Notes under the pieces: model-generated
Told to the model about the DNA's origin: nothing
The model's database searches: none
The model's input: the letters and a program-made list of their open reading frames with translations, nothing else
DNA from: Filimonas zeae
GTDB taxonomy: Bacteria; Bacteroidota; Bacteroidia; Chitinophagales; Chitinophagaceae
DNA length: 64,000 bases
Direction of reading: 5' to 3'
Assembly (NCBI RefSeq): GCF_014641615.1
Contig: NZ_BMIB01000004.1
Coordinates: 434,001 to 498,000 of the forward strand
Shown: piece after piece, positions 34,848 to 43,096 of the stretch
Position numbering within the stretch: the stretch's first letter is position 1
Layout: the number at the start of each line of letters is the position of its first letter
Program-made: the position numbers and the translations under genes

Positions 34848-35183
34848 GTAAGGTCAGTTAAAAGCATACCCGCTGCATAAGTGCATGCACAGGAGTATGA
34901 TCAAATATACTCATTTCAAACGCCGGTATTCTGCCGCTTACGCTTACAGTACGCCCTGTTTGTTAACATTCAGTTCATACACCCGCACCCAAACGGCAAA
35001 TCGTTGCTGTTAACAGAAACCCATGGCTCCCGGGTGTTTAAACTGTAGCAACACACTTTGTTAAACAGTCTGCAAGGCCAGATGGATACAATAAACCCAT
35101 TTTTTGCCGTTCATATATCTGACACCTATCCGCTGTTGTCTGCTTAAAGTTTTCTTTAACTTTAAGCAGAGACCTGACAGATT
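34848..35183. other. Divergent 336-bp spacer between Crp-type and AraC-type genes
   Basis: It should hold promoters for both directions, but no box pair is convincing. The only strong structure is the inverted repeat at 35140-35169. No reading frame is credible. Confidence 0.6.
35140..35169 (+). promoter_or_regulatory. Perfect 12-bp inverted repeat just before the AraC-type gene
   Basis: CTGCTTAAAGTT / AACTTTAAGCAG with a 6-nt loop TTCTTT ends 14 bp before the ATG at 35184. It is either an operator (autoregulation) or a leader hairpin covering the ribosome entry site. No T tract follows, so it is not a terminator. Confidence 0.6.
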
Positions 35184-35987
35184 ATGCAAGCGCCCACACA
35201 CATTTCTATACCGGAAAAGCTAAAGCCCTATGTGGCACAGGTATGGTATGTAGAAAGTGCATCGGCCCATGTAATACCTGTGTTTGCAGATGGAGCCACC
35301 GGTATCATTTTCCAGCACTCAGCAGGAGATGCGGGTATGACTGCCGGAGGCACCCATACCCGCAAACTGGCCCCCACCTTTCTGTTTGGGCAAACCGTAG
35401 CACCGCTTACCCTTAGTACCACGCAGCCTTCCCGCTTACTGGGTTTGCTTTTCCATTCGCACGTAATGCCTTCCATATTCCGGTCGCCGGCAAAAGAATT
35501 AACAGACGAATGTATAGACCTTAGTCTGCTGCCTTCTGTACCCAGAATTCATTTAAATGAACAGCTTTGGAACATCACTTCCCCGCAACAACAGGCAGAG
35601 CTATTGTTTTACTATCTGGAAAAGCTGATTGAAAAAAACAATACACCGCCAGACAAAGGCATGCACTATGCAACCAGCCGTATTATGCAGCTGAACGGCC
35701 AGGCATCGCTAAAAGACCTGCAACGGGAGTTGAATGTAACAGAGCGCACTTTTGAAAGAAGGTTTGAGCAGCATGTGGGCATTTCACCGCGCCTGTACAG
35801 CGGCATTGCACAGTTTCAGGCAGCCTTAAAACAATTGCGCGCCGGCCGGTTCTCCCGCCTTTCAGATATTGCTTACGAAAGCGGCTATGCCGACCAATCG
35901 CATTTCATCCGTCAGTTTAAAAAGTTTACCCACACTACGCCACTGGATTTTTACCGCCAGCTTCCCGGCTGTCCTTCTCTGTATTAA
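35184..35987 (+). CDS. AraC-family transcriptional regulator with DUF6597-like sensor
   Basis: A 267-residue regulator. The N-terminal domain (about 1-135, IPEKLKPYVAQVWYVES, LGLLFHSHVMPSIF) resembles DUF6597. The C-terminal HTH_18 domain (about 160-262) has both helix-turn-helix motifs: SLKDLQRELNVTERTFERRFEQHVGISPRLY and RLSDIAYESGYADQSHFIRQFKKFTHTTPLDFY. It is followed after 88 bp, on the same strand, by an NAD(P)-binding protein, a common AraC/NmrA pairing in Bacteroidota. The ligand is unknown. Confidence 0.92.
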   Translation: MQAPTHISIPEKLKPYVAQVWYVESASAHVIPVFADGATGIIFQHSAGDAGMTAGGTHTRKLAPTFLFGQTVAPLTLSTTQPSRLLGLLFHSHVMPSIFRSPAKELTDECIDLSLLPSVPRIHLNEQLWNITSPQQQAELLFYYLEKLIEKNNTPPDKGMHYATSRIMQLNGQASLKDLQRELNVTERTFERRFEQHVGISPRLYSGIAQFQAALKQLRAGRFSRLSDIAYESGYADQSHFIRQFKKFTHTTPLDFYRQLPGCPSLY

Positions 35988-36075
35988 TCAATCGACAGCC
36001 GCTTTCAGATTGTCGGTTTCATTCTATTTCCCGCCGCCTTTCGTGCAGAGTTTTGTGTTATAAAAACAGAATAGT

Positions 36076-36900
36076 ATGAAAACACAATCTGCAAAAGATA
36101 TCCTGGTACTGGGCAGTACCGGCAAAACAGGAAGCCGCGTAGCAGCCGGATTACAACAACTGGGTTACCCGGTACGCATGGGCTCACGTAAAGCAGACAT
36201 TCCGTTTGAATGGAACGACCCAAACACCTGGCCTGCCGTTGTACAAAATACCCCGGCTGTGTACATCACCTTTCAACCCGACCTGTCGGTACCAGGTGCT
36301 GATGAAGCCATAGCCGCTTTTGCACAGGTAGCCGTGGCCGCCGGCGTTGAAAAACTGGTACTACTTTCGGGCAGAGGCGAACCGGAAGCACAACGCTGCG
36401 AAGAAATGGTGATACAGAGCGGTGCAGACTGGACCATTGTAAGAGCCAGCTGGTTTATGCAAAACTTTACAGAAAGCCATTTACTGGAACCCGTGCAGGC
36501 AGGGTTTGTAGCCCTTCCCGTACAGGCAGTAGGAGAGCCTTTTATAGATGCAGACGATATAGCAGCCGTGGCAATAGCAGCACTTACAGATGATAAACAC
36601 TCCCAACAGATATATGAAGTAACAGGCCCCCGCCTGCTTACGTTTGAAGAAGCGGTACAGGAAATTGCTGCCGCCAGCGGAAATCCTATTCATTACCAGC
36701 AGATCAGTATAGAAGCATACACCGCACAACTGGAATCGTATGGAGTGCCACAGGAGTATATATCGTTACTCGGCTATTTGTTTACACAGGTAATGGATGG
36801 CAGAAACGCCTCGGTTACCCATGATGTGGAAAGAGCATTGGGCCGTAAAGCGAAAGACTTTTCTGAATTTGTTCAGCAGGCATTTTCAGTTCCGGCATAA
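36076..36900 (+). CDS. NmrA-like NAD(P)H-binding oxidoreductase or redox sensor
   Basis: A 274-residue atypical SDR. The Rossmann motif is LVLGSTGKTGSRVAAGL (about 11-27), followed by MGSRKADIPFEWNDP, VEKLVLLSGRGEPEAQ, WTIVRASWFMQNF and PFIDADDIAAVAIAAL. These match the NmrA/NAD(P)H:quinone oxidoreductase type 2-like group. The Tyr-x-x-x-Lys of classical SDRs is absent, as expected. No signal peptide. It may be co-transcribed with the AraC-type gene and probably acts in quinone or electrophile stress. It ends at a bidirectional terminator. Confidence 0.9.
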   Translation: MKTQSAKDILVLGSTGKTGSRVAAGLQQLGYPVRMGSRKADIPFEWNDPNTWPAVVQNTPAVYITFQPDLSVPGADEAIAAFAQVAVAAGVEKLVLLSGRGEPEAQRCEEMVIQSGADWTIVRASWFMQNFTESHLLEPVQAGFVALPVQAVGEPFIDADDIAAVAIAALTDDKHSQQIYEVTGPRLLTFEEAVQEIAAASGNPIHYQQISIEAYTAQLESYGVPQEYISLLGYLFTQVMDGRNASVTHDVERALGRKAKDFSEFVQQAFSVPA

Positions 36901-36908
36901 TGATAAAA

Positions 36909-36939
36909 AACAGGCTGCATCAAGTTGATACAGCCTGTT
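36909..36939. terminator. Bidirectional terminator between NmrA-like and DUF1349 genes
   Basis: AACAGGCTG / CAGCCTGTT with an inner ATCAA-TTGAT extension, between two convergent genes 50 bp apart. On the minus strand it is followed by TTTTTATC. Confidence 0.88.
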
Positions 36940-36950
36940 ACTGTTGTACA

Positions 36951-37607
36951 TTAGTTTGTTGAAGCATTCTTTTTTAACCAGTCTAAACGGCGCTGATCGG
37001 GAAGGTGTTTAACAGAAAACTGTTCAAACGTAGCGTTGAAGCCGTTACCATCCGGGCATGCAGCCATTAAACCTACCATAGCGGGTGTATTATCCTGCAG
37101 GTGTGCATTGCGCATCATGATATACTCTTTATCATCAAAAGAATAGAACACTTCCACAGCATCCAGTCTTCTTACAGCTTTAATCCATACAAAGGCAGGC
37201 GTTTTATCCAGTGTAATTACACTCCAGTCGCTGGTTTTATGTGTAACTACGGTGCTAAGATTATACTTCCCATCTACAAACTCAATACCCGCCTTAATGT
37301 AGTTCTCCTGGTCAATACGTATCATTAACCCCATCTGGTCAAAGCGGGCTTTATACTCACCGGTTATTTTCACTTTGGCTTCAAATTCACCTCCGTAAGT
37401 ACCATAGTAAAACGGAGCATCATCTACCGTAAAACCATAATGTGAAATACGCCAGTAATCGCTCTGGGGAGTTACAAACATACTTAGCGCATTGTTTTTA
37501 ATACTCCACTTTTCGGGTTCATTAAACCATTGCAGTTTTTCCAGGCTCTGGGCCTGTGTTTTTTGAATCAGAAGAAGGCTGAAAATTCCGACAAGAATCT
37601 TTTTCAT
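36951..37607 (-). CDS. Secreted DUF1349-family protein
   Basis: A 218-residue protein with a signal peptide (MKKILVGIFSLLLIQKTQAQ) and one concanavalin-like DUF1349 domain (about 22-205: WFNEPEKWSIKNNALSMFV, DYWRISHYGFTVDDAPFYYG, FDQMGLMIRIDQENYIKAGIEF, SDWSVI, GFNATFEQFSVK). The fold is a jelly-roll often tied to carbohydrate recognition, but no activity is established and I see no catalytic pattern. It is a stand-alone gene with its own terminator. A leader-side hairpin is not visible. Confidence 0.9.
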   Translation of the reverse strand: MKKILVGIFSLLLIQKTQAQSLEKLQWFNEPEKWSIKNNALSMFVTPQSDYWRISHYGFTVDDAPFYYGTYGGEFEAKVKITGEYKARFDQMGLMIRIDQENYIKAGIEFVDGKYNLSTVVTHKTSDWSVITLDKTPAFVWIKAVRRLDAVEVFYSFDDKEYIMMRNAHLQDNTPAMVGLMAACPDGNGFNATFEQFSVKHLPDQRRLDWLKKNASTN

Positions 37608-37694
37608 GATACTGATGTTTTGTTTCGGGCTATTTTTCGCTAATATACAGTAAAGCCCGAAACCAGATATCTGTCAACCTGCTTCCCTGTGCTG

Positions 37695-39041
37695 TTATAA
37701 AGAAACAACAGCTTCTCGCTGTTCCGCTATTGTGATGGGAACCACAATAGCAGCAGAACGTGCTTTAGTAGTACGCCAGCCTTCTGTAAGGGCTATTAAA
37801 AAAGCCACCTCCATACATCCGACGCTACGGTCGAAATAAGATTCGGGCAGTAACTGCCAGATCAGTTCTATAATAATAAAAAAGCCCAGCAGATCTTTAC
37901 TGCGTATACTGCCCCATAAAGGCAGTACTATATAAGCCAGCAGAAACAAAGCCAACCCAAACACCCCAAAAGCCACCAGCACATCCAGATAGGTATTATG
38001 CAGGTTACGCTTGCCGGTGTATCCAAAAATAAAGTTATTGCGTTCGTACACTTTTACCAGATCGGCCTTTTTATCGCCCAGGCCTGTACCGGTAAGCCAG
38101 TTTTCGCCTGCCAGCTGCCAGCCGCAGTGCCATATAGCCATGCGTATGTTAGCACCATTCCACTGGCTTTCATCAAATTCATAGTTATAATTGCTTTCCG
38201 GTGCTATACGTGAAAACTCGTAGTTGGTATGCTTCAGTTCCGTAAAACGACTCAGCGTTTTTGGAAAAAAAGAGGATAGCAGAAAAAAAGCAGCTACCAG
38301 CACAGCACTTACACCCAGCGCCATTACAAAACTTCTGTTTTTTATAATTACGTAGCCGAGATACAAGAAAGCACAAACCGCAAAAGCCACCAACGCCATT
38401 CTGCTGGCCAACAGAAACGTAAACGCAGCCAGTACTGCCATGGCTGCAAAAATCAACACACGCTTTACTAACGTAAACCGAACCTCTTTCAATAAATAGA
38501 TAAAGCAGAAGATAGCCACGTTTACAAGCGAAGCCATATAGGTGGACTGTTTATCTACCCATTTACTTAAATCGTTACTGTATAAAAAATACGACTCGTG
38601 CGATATAAGGTATTGCCGTATAGAAAGCGACATACAAACCACCGCCGCCAGGGTAACCACTATAGCAAAAACCAACACCAGCCGGCGCTTCATTTGCTCA
38701 CCTATCATTACCAAACCCAAAGCGGCCGGGAAAAGTAACAGCGGCAACCGCAACATTACCAGATCCCACCCTTCTTTTATATTGGTAGAAATACAGGCGC
38801 TTACTATATGTAGCAGAAAAAAAAACAGCATCAACTGTACCGCCTTGCGCTCTTTTAATAACGCCCATTTCTCACGTAAAGTATTCATGAAAAAACTATA
38901 CACAAACAAAGCTCCTATGCTTATGCTATTAATAGCCTGTATATGGGGTATAAACAAGGTTATCAGAAAAACGGAGGTAAGAACAAAGAATATCCGGTCC
39001 TTTCCCGAAGGAATGGAGTAGGCTTTTACGGAAACAGACAT
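37695..39041 (-). CDS. O-antigen ligase/Wzy-like membrane protein
   Basis: A 448-residue protein with about 11-12 hydrophobic helices. A Wzy_C-type segment lies around residues 190-350: repeated leucine/alanine helices (AAMAVLAAFTFLLASRMALVAFAVCAFLYLGYVI), then a long periplasmic loop with IRMAIWHCGWQLAGENWLTGTGLGDKKADL and KRNLHNTYLDVLVAFG. The RxxxW...G.G and HN-x-YL motifs are those of O-antigen ligase/polymerases, which join surface glycans to lipid A or to another acceptor. No other lipopolysaccharide genes are next to it, so its role (ligase, polymerase, exopolysaccharide) is open. It lies 124 bp downstream of the GH-A-like lipoprotein gene on the same strand. Confidence 0.88.
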   Translation of the reverse strand: MSVSVKAYSIPSGKDRIFFVLTSVFLITLFIPHIQAINSISIGALFVYSFFMNTLREKWALLKERKAVQLMLFFFLLHIVSACISTNIKEGWDLVMLRLPLLLFPAALGLVMIGEQMKRRLVLVFAIVVTLAAVVCMSLSIRQYLISHESYFLYSNDLSKWVDKQSTYMASLVNVAIFCFIYLLKEVRFTLVKRVLIFAAMAVLAAFTFLLASRMALVAFAVCAFLYLGYVIIKNRSFVMALGVSAVLVAAFFLLSSFFPKTLSRFTELKHTNYEFSRIAPESNYNYEFDESQWNGANIRMAIWHCGWQLAGENWLTGTGLGDKKADLVKVYERNNFIFGYTGKRNLHNTYLDVLVAFGVFGLALFLLAYIVLPLWGSIRSKDLLGFFIIIELIWQLLPESYFDRSVGCMEVAFLIALTEGWRTTKARSAAIVVPITIAEQREAVVSL

Positions 39042-39165
39042 ACCAACTATGTTAAATGGGTAAACAGAACTTCACACACATTTAATACGACGCCTGTTTA
39101 CAAAATGTTAGGCCGCAGATTGCTTTTAAGAGAATTTTTACAAAACGCTGTGCAACGCTGCTGCC

Positions 39166-40473
39166 TTACCGGTGCGTGAAGCCATAAATAATTGCTTCTT
39201 TCCAAAAGGTTTCACTCAGTAAATCAGCTGCCAATGTGGCTGATTGCCCGGCATCTTTTAACAAGACAGCTACCACCTGTTCCGCAGTTACACCAGAGGC
39301 AAGGCGCTGCAGCCAGTAATGCAGCCATTGAACACCTGCCTCTGTGGCATATAACTTCCGGTATACGGCCCTCAGAAAGTCTTCGTTGCCATATTGGGTT
39401 TCTTCAATACGATACTGCATGGCAGCAAATAACGGTTTAAAGGTATAAGTGGTGTAACGGCTAACCCAGTTTACTACACCGTAAACACTTTCAGAGGGGT
39501 TATAGGCTGGTTTGCTTTTATCGGCAAAGGCGGGCTCATCCAGCAGTTCGTATACAAAAAAGGCTTTTACCTGCTTACGCTGGTGTAACTGAAGCATATA
39601 GCGATCCATCCATGCACGCTGATCTTCCTCCGCAGAAGTACCATCGCTATTCCAGCTTCCATGTCTACGATTAATTTCGGTTATCCATACCGGTTTTTGA
39701 AAAGAAGATACGATAGATAAAATATCCCCATGGCCTTTGGCGTTATCTAAATCACCCATGTCTGAATACCAGTGCAGCCCCAGTATATCATAAGGCACAT
39801 TGTAATCGCGCAGCAACTGAAAATAGCCATAGTGCAACCAGCCGGAATTATCTATAATGGTCTGCGCGGCAGGATCTACCGCTTTAATGCCTTCATACAT
39901 GCCTTTAAAAAAGGCCGCCAGCAACTTAAACTGCTGTAAATCGTAATCGGTAGTTTTATCTCCATGCCCCCCTTTCAGTATTTTTCGTTCTTCCTCATTA
40001 CCCATTTCGTAGTAATGGAAATGACTGCTGTAAACAGAGGCAAAAGAAAAACCTATTTTGCGGCCACGCCGGAAGGCGTCTGCCTCGTTACTGCTCTTTT
40101 GCCATCCCGTAAGGTATAGCATGGGTAACAGAGAAATATTTCTGGCTGCTGACTTATGTAATAGTTCGTCCATTACCGCCTGCTGTATTACCACACCATT
40201 GGTATCGGTAGGTACATCTACCCGGTAATAGCTCATCCCCATTTTCTGCACCAGATTCAACTGTAGCTCTATGTTGTTTTTGTAAGCCTCCTGCGTAAGC
40301 GGGTGGCCGTTAATACCCCATATAAATCCATCGGCCACCACCAGCGGTGCCGCCTTTTTAATTCGGGTAACGGCAGCTTCCGGTAAGCGATCCGCTTCGG
40401 GATGCGCCTCTTTGCTACAGGATACCATACAGATAACAGGAAGAAGAAAGAGAATAAAACGGGCGGACATCAT
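39166..40473 (-). CDS. Clan GH-A-like glycosidase lipoprotein with DUF4214-like tail
   Basis: A 435-residue predicted lipoprotein (signal ending CMVSC, Cys19). A TIM-barrel glycosidase-like domain (about 45-340) shows YYRVDVP, YYEMGNEEE with Asn159-Glu160 at the acid/base place, LGLHWYSDMGD, and PVWITEINRR with Glu266 at the nucleophile place. This is the clan GH-A pattern, near GH39/GH5-like or Asl1-like proteins; I cannot name the family. The end (about 365-410, FLRAVYRKLYATEAGVQWLHY, then a WLQRLASG segment) looks like DUF4214, a helical module known from secreted and S-layer-like proteins. It precedes the O-antigen-ligase-like gene, so it might trim or build a surface or exopolysaccharide. 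It is not part of a SusCD locus. Confidence 0.78.
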   Translation of the reverse strand: MMSARFILFLLPVICMVSCSKEAHPEADRLPEAAVTRIKKAAPLVVADGFIWGINGHPLTQEAYKNNIELQLNLVQKMGMSYYRVDVPTDTNGVVIQQAVMDELLHKSAARNISLLPMLYLTGWQKSSNEADAFRRGRKIGFSFASVYSSHFHYYEMGNEEERKILKGGHGDKTTDYDLQQFKLLAAFFKGMYEGIKAVDPAAQTIIDNSGWLHYGYFQLLRDYNVPYDILGLHWYSDMGDLDNAKGHGDILSIVSSFQKPVWITEINRRHGSWNSDGTSAEEDQRAWMDRYMLQLHQRKQVKAFFVYELLDEPAFADKSKPAYNPSESVYGVVNWVSRYTTYTFKPLFAAMQYRIEETQYGNEDFLRAVYRKLYATEAGVQWLHYWLQRLASGVTAEQVVAVLLKDAGQSATLAADLLSETFWKEAIIYGFTHR

Positions 40474-40639
40474 GCTACAAAGTTCAATACCAGACAGCGT
40501 TTCAAAGCATTATGCCTATTAAAAGAAGATTGATTTTAAGCACGGAAATAAAGAAATGCTTAAAAGCCGCAGTGCAGGGGTATTGGCATTTTTAAACAAT
40601 ACCTATATCTTTATCTGATATTTAAAGTAATTCGTATCT

Positions 40640-41629
40640 ATGCTAATCACAAAAACCCGGTGGACCATTGAGCCACAGCGGATTGTTATCCGCCCTTTTG
40701 GACTATTCTTTATTCTAGGCGGCGTTCTTGCTGCCATTTTTATTGCCATCTTTTTCGCATTCAACGGTATAGGGCAACAAAGCCCTATTGGCAGCGCGCC
40801 GTTTGCCCTGTTTCTGTTACTGATTCTGGTAGCGTTTATCCTGGGCGGCTTTACCTACATTCTGTTCGACCGCACATCGGGCAAAATGCAAAAAATGCTG
40901 TTTGGCTTTATTCCGGTTAAAACCATTCCGTTCAACCAGCTTCATGGCGTAAACACCGTTACACAGGCAGCTGGTGGCTTCAACTACCGCATTTTTACCC
41001 GAACAGACAAATTTGGGAAAGGTACTGTTATTTCCTGCGGCTACAGTAAAGACACAGACCGCAATGCCGTTGCCTTCAACAACGAAGTAGTTCCACTGAT
41101 TCACCAGTTTCTGGATGCGGTAGCACCACTGCCGGCAGAGAAAGAAGTGTACATAAGCGACTATACTTATTTTACAGAGGCAGATGGCGTATACACACTC
41201 AAAACCAGTAAAGTGGGTGGCCTGGTGCTGGGTGTACCGCTGCTGCTGGTGGGCATTCATGAGTGTACCCCGGCTGCATGGCTTACCAATGTAACCACCT
41301 TTGGCAAATTGGCGGTGTGCATTTTTCCCATTGCCATGGGCCTTATTTTCATTGCTGCTGCCTTCACCACCATTTCCTTCAATACACGCACCCGCATGGT
41401 GGCAAGAAAAAGCCCCATCCGGCTAAACAATCAGGAGCATCCTTTTGAGCACTATGTGAATTTTCAGAGTGTACGCAAAACGCATAACGGCATTTACACA
41501 GGCACTGATGTAGTAATGTACTTTCATAAACCAGGCGATAAAAATGCAAAGGGGTTACTGATATCCTCCTTCCGCAATTCACGTAAAATTGAGCGCCTGA
41601 TGCAGGAGGTTGCAAGCATTATGAGGTAG
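40640..41629 (+). CDS. Membrane protein of unknown function with two copies of a 2-helix plus soluble-domain module
   Basis: A 329-residue protein that I do not recognise. Two hydrophobic hairpins (about 20-42 with 56-76, and about 193-210 with 221-245) are each followed by a soluble beta-rich part. The first soluble part (LFDRTSGKMQKMLFGFIPVKTIPFNQLHGV ... PLIHQFL) and the second (SFNTRTRMVARKSPIRLNNQEHPFEHYVNF ... KIERLMQEV) run in parallel: basic 'R-T-x-K/R' start, a 'P-F-x-x' step, then a final 'S/N..I..' helix. This suggests an internal duplication of a bacterial PH-like module. No signal peptide or catalytic motif. It is divergent from the GH-A-like gene (166-bp gap). Confidence 0.75.
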   Translation: MLITKTRWTIEPQRIVIRPFGLFFILGGVLAAIFIAIFFAFNGIGQQSPIGSAPFALFLLLILVAFILGGFTYILFDRTSGKMQKMLFGFIPVKTIPFNQLHGVNTVTQAAGGFNYRIFTRTDKFGKGTVISCGYSKDTDRNAVAFNNEVVPLIHQFLDAVAPLPAEKEVYISDYTYFTEADGVYTLKTSKVGGLVLGVPLLLVGIHECTPAAWLTNVTTFGKLAVCIFPIAMGLIFIAAAFTTISFNTRTRMVARKSPIRLNNQEHPFEHYVNFQSVRKTHNGIYTGTDVVMYFHKPGDKNAKGLLISSFRNSRKIERLMQEVASIMR

Positions 41630-41638
41630 TTATTCATA

Positions 41639-41676
41639 AACAGCGCCTGAAGCGGCAATACCGCTCAGGCGCTGTT
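41639..41676. terminator. Bidirectional terminator between membrane protein and VOC genes
   Basis: AACAGCGCCTGA / TCAGGCGCTGTT, extended inwards by AGCGG / CCGCT around a CAATA loop, between convergent genes 69 bp apart. Confidence 0.88.
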
Positions 41677-41698
41677 ATCTGTTACGTACATGAAGATA

Positions 41699-42082
41699 TT
41701 ACGCCTCTTCTTCCAGCACAGACAAGATATTGCCTGCCGGATCTTTAAACCAGGCAATCTTAGGGCCGCCTCCATGAAAAATGCCCTTCTCATCGGTAAC
41801 AAAGCCCGGCTCGTTATAAATTTCCATATGAATACCCAGTTTTGTTAATTCCTCCACAGCCTGTTCCACATTAGCCACCGGAAAATTTAATACTGTATGC
41901 GTAGCAGGCACATGATGCTCTTTAGGGTATATGATTACCCGGTTACCGCCAAACAATTCCAGCGTAATAATGCCTTCCATTCCATCAGCAACGTCCAGCT
42001 TTAGTAAATGCCCATAAAAATGCCGTGCCTCTGTAATATTACTGGTAGAAAAACTGCAAAAAGCCTTACTGCTTGTAAACAT
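41699..42082 (-). CDS. VOC-superfamily (glyoxalase/bleomycin-resistance-like) protein
   Basis: A 127-residue single-module vicinal-oxygen-chelate protein. The two beta-alpha-beta-beta-beta units are seen as [24 protein letters not shown] (about 10-33) and [23 protein letters not shown] (about 65-87), ending [17 protein letters not shown] (the common FxDPxGN motif). The activity (isomerase, dioxygenase or resistance) is not readable. No signal peptide. It is a lone gene, 140 bp from the hydrolase gene, with a terminator palindrome between them. Confidence 0.9.
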   Translation of the reverse strand: MFTSSKAFCSFSTSNITEARHFYGHLLKLDVADGMEGIITLELFGGNRVIIYPKEHHVPATHTVLNFPVANVEQAVEELTKLGIHMEIYNEPGFVTDEKGIFHGGGPKIAWFKDPAGNILSVLEEEA

Positions 42083-42151
42083 GATAGCCTCCTTTTTTAT
42101 GGTATCTGTTTGTGCTGCAAACCTGCTGCCAGTTATTTACCATTGTTTAAA

Positions 42152-42195
42152 CAGAAAAAGGCGTTTTATGAATATTCATAAAACGCCTTTTTCTG
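42152..42195 (-). terminator. 44-nt perfect palindrome terminator behind the alpha/beta hydrolase gene
   Basis: Both arms are 22 nt (starting CAGAAAAAGGCG, centre AATATT), with no mismatch. It lies 27 bp past the hydrolase stop. The A5/T5 edges make it a terminator on either strand. Confidence 0.85.
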
Positions 42196-42222
42196 CAAAT
42201 AAGTTATATCAGCCCCTGCAGG

Positions 42223-42987
42223 CTATTTTGCACCGGCAGCTGCTTCAATAACCGCAGACACTGCTTTGGGCTGTGAAATAAATACAACGTGGCTGCCTTT
42301 GATTTCTGTTACTGCTGCTTTAGAGCGTGCATACATTTTACGCTCAATTTCAGGATTAATGCTTTTATCTTCTGTAGCTACAATGGCCCAGCTGGGTTTG
42401 GTTTTCCAGGCAGGGTTAGTAACGCGGGTTACAAAACCGCTTACATTCATAGCCCCCTGCGAAGCATACATAAACGCAGCCTGCTCTTTAGATAAGTCCG
42501 CACAAAAGCCTGCGTGATACTTAGCCTTGTCGTAATAAGAAAAACCGGTTGAATCGGGCGGAATAATACCATTTTCAGGAGCCGGAGGCGCCCAGCCATT
42601 CAAATCCAGCACATTCTCTCCCGCATCGGGCTGAAAAGCAGCCACATACACCAGCGAAGCCACCTTGGGCGAGTTACCTGCTTCGGTAATAATTACACCA
42701 CCGTAGGAATGCCCTACCAGTACTACCGGACCTTCCAGCTTATCCAGCACACGCTTTACAGAAGCCACATCATCTGCAAAAGAAGTTAAAGGGTTTTGCA
42801 CTATGGTAACATTGTATCCCTTTTTAGTAAGGATATTATAAACACCCTGCCATCCGGAACCATCGGCATAAGAGCCGTGTACCAATACCACATTCTTAAT
42901 TTGTGCAACACCTGCAAATTGCATGAGAAGAAAAGCAGGCAATAACAAAAGCGCACCTATTCTGCTTAACCGGTTAAAAGTTTTCAT
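42223..42987 (-). CDS. Secreted alpha/beta hydrolase
   Basis: A 254-residue hydrolase with a signal peptide (about 1-29, ending FAGVAQ). The fold shows VVLVHGSYADGSGW (oxyanion region, about 33-46), the nucleophile elbow GHSYGG with Ser94, and a C-terminal His region (IKGSHVVF). A catalytic Asp is likely in WAIVATEDKSIN. The layout resembles plant-type methylesterase/hydroxynitrile-lyase-like and bacterial EstC-like members, which act on small esters. The substrate is unknown. It is a single gene. Confidence 0.91.
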   Translation of the reverse strand: MKTFNRLSRIGALLLLPAFLLMQFAGVAQIKNVVLVHGSYADGSGWQGVYNILTKKGYNVTIVQNPLTSFADDVASVKRVLDKLEGPVVLVGHSYGGVIITEAGNSPKVASLVYVAAFQPDAGENVLDLNGWAPPAPENGIIPPDSTGFSYYDKAKYHAGFCADLSKEQAAFMYASQGAMNVSGFVTRVTNPAWKTKPSWAIVATEDKSINPEIERKMYARSKAAVTEIKGSHVVFISQPKAVSAVIEAAAGAK

Positions 42988-43096
42988 TTAGCTTGTTTTA
43001 GTTTGTTATCGGTTTTGATATGTGAACACAAAGCTAGCGTGCGCTTTGCCCCACGTCAATTGCTAAAACAATGTATTAGATGTCACTTTTATCAGT

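Noticed and set aside
35993-36015. CGACA / TGTCG inverted repeat between the AraC-type and NmrA-like genes
   Set aside because: Only 5 bp with a 13-bp gap; not distinguishable from chance.
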